Below the pieces are notes generated by a model, which was not told the origin of the DNA, made no database searches, and saw nothing but the letters and a program-made list of their open reading frames with translations. From positions 1 through 20,494 of the IMG/VR virus record IMGVR_UViG_3300027747_000952: DNA of 20,494 bases. One strand, written 5' to 3'. Below are positions 8,018-14,299 of the stretch, in pieces (the first letter of the stretch is position 1; each line of letters opens with the position of its first letter). The translations under genes were made by a program, and so were the position numbers. Origin of the DNA: a virus.

Positions 8018-9394
8018 ATGACAACAAATAAATTAGTAATTTTTGATCTTGATGGTGTCTTACTCGATTCACGTGATCTACATTATGATGCACTCAATGA
8101 TGCCTTACGTAAAATTAGTGAAGAGTATGTTATCACAAGAGAAGAACATCTAAGCAAATATGATGGCCTAAACACCACCAAAAAATTAAAAATGTTGACA
8201 GAAGATAAAGGTCTTCCTGTTCAATACTATGATCGGATTTGGATTGACAAACAAGAAGCAACTTTTGATTTGCTTCCAAATGCATACTTCAATAAAGATG
8301 CCATTCTCGCAATGTCTACATTGAAGCAACGTGGTTGGAAAATTGCAGTTGCATCAAATAGTATCCGTGAGACAGTAAAAATTGCATTGAACTCTTGTCA
8401 TGCAATGCAATATGTTGATTATTTTGTTAGTAACGAAGATGTTTTCAATCCAAAGCCTTTTCCCGAAATGTATTGGCAGTGTATGACAAAAATGAAAGCA
8501 CTACCTAAAGATACAATCATTGTTGAAGATTCTCATATTGGCCGTGAAGGTGCAACTAATTCTGGTGGTAACTTGTATCCAGTAAAAGATGCTTACGATT
8601 TGAATTATAATACATTCATAAATTTTTGTGAAGAATTTGATACAAATATCAAAAAGAAAACTATACCATGGAGAAATAAAAAGATGAATGTTTTGATTCC
8701 TATGGCTGGTGCAGGATCTAGATTTGCACAAGCTGGTTACACTTTTCCCAAACCGTTGATTGAAGTCAATGGCAAACCAATGATTCAAGTTGTGGTTGAT
8801 AACCTAAACGTTGATGCACATTTCATTTTCATTGTTCAGAAAGAACACTATGAAAAGTATAATTTAAAATCTGTATTGAATTTAATTGCACCTGGATGTG
8901 ATATTGTTCAAGTAGATGGATTGACAGAAGGTGCCGCATGTACTACACTACTTGCTAAAGAATTAATTAACAATGATGAACCTTTGTTGATGGCTAACTC
9001 CGATCAATTTGTTGAATGGAACTCTAATGAATGTCTTTATGCTTTTACTGCCGATTCCATTGACGGTGGAATTGTTACTTTTGAGTCAACTCATCCTAAA
9101 TGGTCTTTTGCAAAACTTGGAAATGATGGATTTGTTTCTGAAGTGGCAGAGAAGAATCCTATATCTAACATTGCTACTGTTGGTATATACTATTGGAGTC
9201 ATGGTTCTGATTACGTGAAGTATGCTGAACAAATGATTAGTAAGAACGTTCGTGTCAACAATGAATTCTACGTATGTCCAGTTTTCAATGAAGCAATTGG
9301 TGATGGTAAGAAGATTCGTGTTAAGAATATCGAACGTATGTGGGGCATCGGTACACCAGAAGATTTAAATTACTTTTTGGAACACTATAAATGA
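8018..9394 (+). CDS. HAD phosphatase / sugar nucleotidyltransferase fusion
   Basis: A 458-residue two-domain protein. Residues 1-215 are a HAD hydrolase of the beta-phosphoglucomutase type: FDLDGVLLDS with D10 and D12 as nucleophile and acid/base, VASNS (111-115), the conserved Lys in NPKPFPE (K146), and VEDS (169-172). Residues 223-458 are a nucleotidyltransferase: MNVLIPMAGAGSRF then FPKPLI (nucleotide-binding signature), LLMANSDQ (323-330, D329 for metal) and a final GIGTPEDL. Such enzymes turn a sugar 1-phosphate plus NTP into a nucleotide sugar. The fusion suggests that one protein dephosphorylates an intermediate and then activates the sugar, which would feed the transferases around it. 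An ATG near 8684 begins the second domain, but I see no strong ribosome site there, so the long form is preferred. The sugar is unknown. Confidence 0.88.
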   Translation: MTTNKLVIFDLDGVLLDSRDLHYDALNDALRKISEEYVITREEHLSKYDGLNTTKKLKMLTEDKGLPVQYYDRIWIDKQEATFDLLPNAYFNKDAILAMSTLKQRGWKIAVASNSIRETVKIALNSCHAMQYVDYFVSNEDVFNPKPFPEMYWQCMTKMKALPKDTIIVEDSHIGREGATNSGGNLYPVKDAYDLNYNTFINFCEEFDTNIKKKTIPWRNKKMNVLIPMAGAGSRFAQAGYTFPKPLIEVNGKPMIQVVVDNLNVDAHFIFIVQKEHYEKYNLKSVLNLIAPGCDIVQVDGLTEGAACTTLLAKELINNDEPLLMANSDQFVEWNSNECLYAFTADSIDGGIVTFESTHPKWSFAKLGNDGFVSEVAEKNPISNIATVGIYYWSHGSDYVKYAEQMISKNVRVNNEFYVCPVFNEAIGDGKKIRVKNIERMWGIGTPEDLNYFLEHYK

Positions 9395-10128
9395 AAGTAG
9401 CATTATTAATGGTCGGCCACGTTAGAACTTGGCAAAGTTGTAAAGAAAATTTTAAACAAGTTTTTAAAGATAAAGATTTTGATGTTTTTATAACAACATA
9501 CGATTTAAAATATGATTATAATCAAGGAGTCAAAACACATCTTAATTTTTTTGAAGATGAGATATTAAAACAAAAAGATTTGTCTGATGTTTTTTCAGAA
9601 TTTTCTCCAAAAAGTATTGAGATTGAAGATTCATTGAAAATCAATAATTTAATAGAAGAAGAATCTTTAAAATTTCATAATTCTTTTAAGAATGTATATT
9701 TGGATGATAATCAAATGAAACCTTCTTATGGTTATTATAGAAAATTAAAAAAAGGACTTGATTTAATAGAAGATTATGAAAACAATAATAACTTTAAATA
9801 CGACAAAATTATTAAAGTGAGAACAGATGTAATTTTTAATTATATTGATTTTAATTTTAATGAAAATGAAGTTTTAGTAACTGGTCCCAATGATGATAAT
9901 GAGTATCCAGAAGATTTGATACTGATGTGTAATAGAAATAATATGTTTAATATTGTAAAATTTATTATTGGAGAATTTTACAATCCAGTATATGAAACAA
10001 GTGTTTTAGTAAGACCACATGGTTTATTAAAAAATGCTATAAATCACCTCAACCTTAAAAGGGTTACTAAAAGATTTGTTAATTGTATTCTTAGACCAAA
10101 TGATTTTAGGCTTCAAAGTCAATTTTAA
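9391..10128 (+). CDS. Member 2 of a four-copy transferase-like family
   Basis: A 245-residue protein starting MKVALLMVGHVRTW, clearly paralogous to the next two genes. Shared blocks are the N-terminus, DVFITTYDL near residue 31, YRKLKKGLDLIEDYE, YDKIIKVRTDVIFN (the family motif), and GEFYNPVYETS with RPHGLLKNAINH near the end; the last blocks are shared closely with the copy at 10147 only. It is exceptionally AT-rich (11 of 60 bases G/C at 9661-9720) and Asn/Lys/Phe-rich. It overlaps the upstream gene by ATGA. A GT-A-like role in sugar transfer is inferred from the motif and neighbours, not proven. Confidence 0.6.
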   Translation: MKVALLMVGHVRTWQSCKENFKQVFKDKDFDVFITTYDLKYDYNQGVKTHLNFFEDEILKQKDLSDVFSEFSPKSIEIEDSLKINNLIEEESLKFHNSFKNVYLDDNQMKPSYGYYRKLKKGLDLIEDYENNNNFKYDKIIKVRTDVIFNYIDFNFNENEVLVTGPNDDNEYPEDLILMCNRNNMFNIVKFIIGEFYNPVYETSVLVRPHGLLKNAINHLNLKRVTKRFVNCILRPNDFRLQSQF

Positions 10129-10146
10129 TATATTAAGTGAAAAATT

Positions 10147-10857
10147 ATGAAAATAGCATTAATGTTAGTGGGAAATGTCAGAACATTTGACCAATGTAAA
10201 GAAAGTTTTAAGAAAACTTTTGGTGACATTGATATTTTTATTTCCACATACGACTTGAGATATTGTTATCACCCTGTTGTTAAAAACAACATCGGGGATA
10301 CCCAAGATGAGATATTGACCTATGATTATCTCAATAAACTATTTGAAGGATTGAATGTAAAATCAGTCCTCATAGAACGGGATGAAGAAATCACTAGATT
10401 TGTAAATGAAGAAAACAGTAGATTGCATCCGTTACTACAAAATATACATTCATCTTATGCACAATATAGAAAACTAAAAACCTGTATTGATTTGGTTATC
10501 GACCATGAAAACAAAACAGGAGTCAAATATGATTACCTGATTCGTGCCAGATTTGATTTGATGTATAATGAATTCGACTATGATATTGGTGAGAAAGAAC
10601 TAATCCATGATGCTGGTAGCCAACCTGATAGTGAATTCTTGAATGACCAATTATTTTGGACAAATCGAGATGATATGGTTAATATATCCAACTTTATGAT
10701 GAATGAATTTTATAATCCAATTTATAGTAACAGTAATGAATCGCCACCACACGGCCTATTGAGAAATGCTATCAAACACAATAATTTAAAACGTACACCA
10801 AAAAATATTGTTAGTTACCTATTGCGTAAAAATGGTCAACAAGAAGGTAAAAAATGA
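10147..10857 (+). CDS. Member 3 of a four-copy transferase-like family
   Basis: A 236-residue tandem paralogue of the gene at 9391. Matches include MKIALMLVGNVRTF, DIFISTYDLRY, YRKLKTCIDLVIDHE, YDYLIRARFDLMYN, FYNPIYSNSNE and PPHGLLRNAIKHNNLKR. The DNA is less AT-extreme than its sister, which suggests either different acquisition times or relaxed drift in the other copy. It follows an 18-base gap and ends in an ATGA overlap with the fourth copy. The likely role is the same as its sister: a small cytosolic glycosyltransferase-like enzyme of unknown donor. Confidence 0.6.
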   Translation: MKIALMLVGNVRTFDQCKESFKKTFGDIDIFISTYDLRYCYHPVVKNNIGDTQDEILTYDYLNKLFEGLNVKSVLIERDEEITRFVNEENSRLHPLLQNIHSSYAQYRKLKTCIDLVIDHENKTGVKYDYLIRARFDLMYNEFDYDIGEKELIHDAGSQPDSEFLNDQLFWTNRDDMVNISNFMMNEFYNPIYSNSNESPPHGLLRNAIKHNNLKRTPKNIVSYLLRKNGQQEGKK

Positions 10858-11573
10858 AAGTTGCAGTTGTTTTAACAGGCCATATGAGAATGTGGAAAAC
10901 AGTATCTTCAAATTTTGAAGAAAGAATTTTGAAAAGATACAATCCAGATGTTTTCATTCACACATGGTCTGATGAAGGTTATTGTGATACATCAGAAACT
11001 TCTACAAAATTGGGTTATTATGAACAATCGCCTTCACTACCAATAAAGGATGTATCTGAAGCGTTTAATGCTTTAAAGATTGAAGTTGAAGATTTTGAAA
11101 AGTACAATAATACCTTTGAAGAAATAACCAAACAATATACCGAGCATCATGTTAGGCCTAAAAATCTATATTCAATGTTCAATAAAATGTCTAAAGGTTT
11201 AATGTTGATGGAAGATCATATGTTATCTACAGGTAAAAGATATGATCTAATTCTTAGACTTAGGCCAGATTTAATTTATAATGATGAACTTCCTAATTTT
11301 GATCCCAATGTTTTCTATACAAATGTACACCCAAATCACATGGGAAAAGGTACTGGTGATATGATGCAAGTAGGTAATATAGTGTCGTTATCTTTGTTTT
11401 CCAAAATAATTTATTTTATACCTGAACTTTATAAAGAAGTTGGATACGTATGTCCACATGAAATGTCTGAATTGTTCATCCGTAAATTAAATCTACCTTG
11501 GCAACAAATAAACATAAACAAAACACTAATGCATACACCAAAGGGTGCATATGTTCATAGGAAAGATTGGTAA
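10854..11573 (+). CDS. Member 4 of a four-copy transferase-like family
   Basis: A 239-residue protein sharing the family N-terminus (MKVAVVLTGHMRMW), DVFIHTWSDEG at about residues 33-43, and YDLILRLRPDLIYN. The N-terminal 45 residues resemble a group of short glycosyltransferase-like proteins found in large DNA viruses and environmental phages (opening V.L.G..R, then DVFIHTW), as far as I recall. The C-terminal third differs from the copies at 9391 and 10147, ending in MHTPKGAYVHRKDW. It overlaps the copy before it (ATGA) and the GDPD-like gene after it (TAATG). Confidence 0.6.
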   Translation: MKVAVVLTGHMRMWKTVSSNFEERILKRYNPDVFIHTWSDEGYCDTSETSTKLGYYEQSPSLPIKDVSEAFNALKIEVEDFEKYNNTFEEITKQYTEHHVRPKNLYSMFNKMSKGLMLMEDHMLSTGKRYDLILRLRPDLIYNDELPNFDPNVFYTNVHPNHMGKGTGDMMQVGNIVSLSLFSKIIYFIPELYKEVGYVCPHEMSELFIRKLNLPWQQININKTLMHTPKGAYVHRKDW

Positions 11574-12016
11574 TGATATACATCGCTCATAGAGGTCTTA
11601 CTGATGGACCTGACATTAATTTAGAGAATCGTCCAGAACAAATTGAATATGCACTTAGTGAAGGTTTTGATTGTGAAATTGATCTTTGGGTAGTAAACTC
11701 AGAATTGTACTTGGGCCACGACAGGCCAGATTATCCGATTGATATAAAATTCTTAGAAAAGTTTGGTCTGTGGATCCATGCTAAAAATCTGGCAGCTTTA
11801 CGTTGGTTAACTGACACCAATTTTACTTATTTTTGGCATGAAAATGACAAATTTACACTAACCAGTAATAATTTCATTTGGACATATCCAGATAATGAAT
11901 TGACTGGAAAAAGTATATGTGTCATGCCAGAATGGAAAGACCCTGAATTTAAAAATATTCCAACTAATTGTTTTGGTATCTGTAGTGATTATGTAAGAAA
12001 ACTCCGTGATAAATAA
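11573..12016 (+). CDS. Short glycerophosphodiester phosphodiesterase-like protein
   Basis: A 147-residue protein with the N-terminal half of the GDPD fold: IAHRG with H6, ENRPEQIEYAL, EIDLW with E35 and D37 as metal ligands, and LGHD with H49 as the second catalytic His. The known family hydrolyses glycerophosphodiesters and usually runs to about 240 residues or more; here the later barrel strands are short or missing, although the catalytic His-Glu-Asp-His set is retained. I start at the ATG at 11573, which overlaps the previous stop and has AGGAAA upstream, rather than the TTG two codons earlier. In the sugar island it could trim or transfer a phosphodiester-linked substituent such as glycerol phosphate; that is inference. 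Confidence 0.72.
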   Translation: MIYIAHRGLTDGPDINLENRPEQIEYALSEGFDCEIDLWVVNSELYLGHDRPDYPIDIKFLEKFGLWIHAKNLAALRWLTDTNFTYFWHENDKFTLTSNNFIWTYPDNELTGKSICVMPEWKDPEFKNIPTNCFGICSDYVRKLRDK

Positions 12017-12028
12017 ATAACATAAATA
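12008..12028 (+). promoter_or_regulatory. Cluster of T4-type late promoter boxes
   Basis: Three matches to the T4-like late box NATAAATA lie in 21 bases: GATAAATA (12008-12015, overlapping the end of the GDPD-like gene), AATAAATA (12012-12019) and CATAAATA (12021-12028). In T4-like phages this -10-like element, read by the gp55 sigma factor with gp45 and gp33, drives late genes and has no -35. The last box is 42 bases before the ATG at 12071, a normal late leader. The position exactly between the sugar island and the virion module supports the call; the 7-mer alone would occur by chance in DNA this AT-rich. Confidence 0.7.
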
Positions 12029-12070
12029 CTTTTAAGCAATCATAGTGTATTGCAAGTCTAAAGGGTTAAC

Positions 12071-12517
12071 ATGAAAACTTTTATATCTTTTCTGAAAGAA
12101 GAAGCTTCGGCAGATGCCGGTAAGCTAAAACACATTCACCACGCAGAAGATAGACCATTAATGCACGGTGCCGAAGGATTCGAACACGCATTTGGTGCTT
12201 TGAATCAAGCGCACGAACACATGAAAGCTAAGGCAAAAAGCAGTAATTTGACCATGAAATATGATGGTTCACCTTCTATTGTCTTTGGTCACCACCCAAA
12301 AACTGGTAAATTCTTTGTTGCAAGTAAGTCTGCATTTAATAAAACACCAAAGATTAATCACACCGAAGCGGACATTGACAGAAACCATGGCCATGCTCCA
12401 GGTCTTGCATCAAAACTTAAAGCCGCACTAAAACATCTACCTAAAGTCACACCAAAGACTGGTGTTTATCAGGGTGATATGATGCATTCTTCTGAGGATT
12501 TACACCACCATGACTAA
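12071..12517 (+). CDS. Ligase-like (KxDG) phage protein, N-terminal part
   Basis: The first 148 residues of a protein conserved in T4-like cyanophages (I believe DUF6267), here ended by a TAA where relatives, as I recall, continue. The N-terminus MKTFISFLKEEA resembles the T4 capsid-targeting peptide. KYDGSPSIVFG (63-73) fits motif I of the covalent nucleotidyltransferases (DNA/RNA ligases, KxDG, with Lys as the adenylated residue), and FFVASKSAF and TGVYQGDMM could be later motifs of that fold. Activity is therefore likely nucleotidyl transfer but unproven. It is His/Lys-rich. An AAAGGG ribosome site lies just before the ATG, behind the late boxes. The next gene carries the rest of the protein in the +1 frame. 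Confidence 0.75.
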   Translation: MKTFISFLKEEASADAGKLKHIHHAEDRPLMHGAEGFEHAFGALNQAHEHMKAKAKSSNLTMKYDGSPSIVFGHHPKTGKFFVASKSAFNKTPKINHTEADIDRNHGHAPGLASKLKAALKHLPKVTPKTGVYQGDMMHSSEDLHHHD

Positions 12518-12524
12518 AAAAGTA
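12503..12524 (+). other. Frame-change junction between the two halves
   Basis: The first half reads His-His-His-Asp and stops at TAA 12515-12517. Skipping the single T at 12515 turns the reading into Asp-Lys-Lys-Val-Ser-Phe-Thr-Pro, which rejoins the second half in frame and restores what looks like a continuous protein. The second half also has its own ATG at 12510, inside the end of the first. A run of six A follows the T. Options are a real gene split with coupled re-initiation, a +1 programmed frameshift at the stop, or a one-base assembly error. Confidence 0.7.
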
Positions 12525-13265
12525 TCATTTACACCAAACACAATCACTTATACGGCCAAAGGTGATGAAGCTAAAAAGATTGGTGCATCTAAAGTTGGCG
12601 TTGTAGTACACACGAAATATCATGGTAAAGACATTGCCGACATGACTGCTCACCATGCAGTTGACCACGAAAGTTTCAAACAACATCCTGATGTACACCA
12701 TCACGGTGCAGAACACGATACTGCTAAAATTAGCTATCCACAATCTGCACAAGATGATTTCCACAGACACATGCAAGCAGCTAAAGCAATCCATGACACA
12801 CATGGTGCAAAGATGTATCCTGCAACCGAAAAACATCGTGGTGAAAGCACTCACCTAACAACCTATATAAACAAAACTGTTGATACTGGTGAAGTTCCTA
12901 GTGTAGAAGGTTTGAAGAAGCATATTGCAAACCAACATGCTAAAATGGCAGATAAGGTTAAAACTGAGAAGGCAAAAGAGGCAAAAACTGCTGAAGGCCA
13001 ATCCCACATCGACCATATCGACAAAAATAAAGAGCATTATCAGAATCTTTTGACAATGCACCATCATTTGGCTCAAGCTAAGAACACTTTAGTTAAGCAT
13101 TTAGAGTCACATGAAGGTCATTACGAACACCACATCAGCGGTAAGAAATCTAAACCAGAAGGTTTTGTTGTGAACCATACTCCAGAATCTGGACAAACTG
13201 AACCAACAAAGCTAGTAAATAGAGCAGAATTTGCAAAACAGAATAGATTAAAGGTGAGAAAATGA
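12510..13265 (+). CDS. Ligase-like phage protein, C-terminal part
   Basis: A 251-residue protein that continues the gene before it. KVSFTPNTITYTAKG near the start and VGVVVHTKYHGKDI (29-42) match the central part of the same cyanophage family as I remember it, and would supply the later nucleotidyltransferase motifs. Residues 140-210 form a Lys/Glu/Ala/His-rich probable coiled coil. The end, PEGFVVNHTPESGQTEPTKLVNR, resembles the closing motif of ligase domains where an EGFVV or EGIVV segment carries a catalytic Lys nearby (here KPEGFVV then TKLV). The reading start at 12510 overlaps the upstream stop by 8 bases; no separate ribosome site is obvious. The stop overlaps the next ATG. Confidence 0.7.
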   Translation: MTKKVSFTPNTITYTAKGDEAKKIGASKVGVVVHTKYHGKDIADMTAHHAVDHESFKQHPDVHHHGAEHDTAKISYPQSAQDDFHRHMQAAKAIHDTHGAKMYPATEKHRGESTHLTTYINKTVDTGEVPSVEGLKKHIANQHAKMADKVKTEKAKEAKTAEGQSHIDHIDKNKEHYQNLLTMHHHLAQAKNTLVKHLESHEGHYEHHISGKKSKPEGFVVNHTPESGQTEPTKLVNRAEFAKQNRLKVRK

Positions 13266-14299
13266 ACGACTTACAAAAGAAAATTTATTGGGAAAGAGCT
13301 GGCATTCAGTTGGATGAAAGTGGAATGCCTATTCTTTCTGAAGCTAGAGGTAAAATTTCAGCTTCTGGTGCTGATGCGGAAGACCATATCAAAAAATATA
13401 TAACGCCGCATGTTGGCTCTGGTAAATTTTCACACACATTATCTTCTGAACATGGTGATTTACCTAAAGGTTCGCCTGTAAAAATTCATGGTGTAGAAAA
13501 ACACTATAATCTCACCACTGGTAAACACCAAACTCATGTTCATGTTGAAGATGAAGTTGGTAATCATCATACAATGTTGGCTTCAAAATTACATAAACCA
13601 GGTGAAGCTCCAGTAAACAAAGGACATGATTATGAGAATAAATTTGTAGCAAGACTAAAACACCATGGAATTATGCCACACCATATGTCTGGTGCAGGTT
13701 CTACAAGTGGTACAGACTTTGCTGTTGAGAATAAGAAAAAAGGAAAGTTTCACGCTGGTTCAGTTACTGGTAGTCTATTGAACGGCGAAACTAAAAATGG
13801 TGTTACTGCGGCAATGGGACAATTGACAATTCACCATACAAAAGAAAAAGGTTGGCATGTTGGTGATGCAGCTAAAAAGAAAAGACCTGAATATGCAAAA
13901 GAAATTGAAAAATCAGGCGTTCTTGACCATATGAACAAACACCATCCAAGTCCAGAGAAGTCTCACACAACCGAATCTGGTCGTGCGGCAACTACAGTAA
14001 TCAAACATCCAAATCTGCATCCAGCTGAGGCATATTTAAAAGATCATCATGTGCATGTATTGCAAGTTGGAGGTCATGGTACATATAGAGTTGGTGAAAA
14101 AGATGAAACTGGCCATGGTTTACCTAAGATTTCAGGTAAAGGTGAGTGGAGAATTAGAGAAAAACAAAAAGGCAATAAGTCAGCTCGCACTGTAGCTTTT
14201 CATCCTGATGGCAAAAAAGGTTTGAATAATAGTCATGTTGATTTAGATAAAGATGAACATATGGAAAAATTCAAGAAAACTTTGGGACATACAAATTAA
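13262..14299 (+). CDS. Putative PD-(D/E)XK-type nuclease
   Basis: A 345-residue His/Lys-rich protein. Residues 124-190 show the order of a restriction-endonuclease-like core: YENKFVARLKHHGI with E125, GTDFAV with D152, then NGETKNG with E176-x-K178, and a Q in AMGQL on the following helix. That is the E...D...ExK...Q pattern of the PD-(D/E)XK superfamily, which includes Holliday-junction resolvases and many phage nucleases. The N-terminal 120 residues hold KGSPVKIHGVEKHYNL and look like a small beta domain; the C-terminal part is basic. No database support was available. LSEARG at about 25-30 could be a gp21-type protease site. Its start overlaps the previous stop (ATGA). Confidence 0.5.
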   Translation: MNDLQKKIYWERAGIQLDESGMPILSEARGKISASGADAEDHIKKYITPHVGSGKFSHTLSSEHGDLPKGSPVKIHGVEKHYNLTTGKHQTHVHVEDEVGNHHTMLASKLHKPGEAPVNKGHDYENKFVARLKHHGIMPHHMSGAGSTSGTDFAVENKKKGKFHAGSVTGSLLNGETKNGVTAAMGQLTIHHTKEKGWHVGDAAKKKRPEYAKEIEKSGVLDHMNKHHPSPEKSHTTESGRAATTVIKHPNLHPAEAYLKDHHVHVLQVGGHGTYRVGEKDETGHGLPKISGKGEWRIREKQKGNKSARTVAFHPDGKKGLNNSHVDLDKDEHMEKFKKTLGHTN

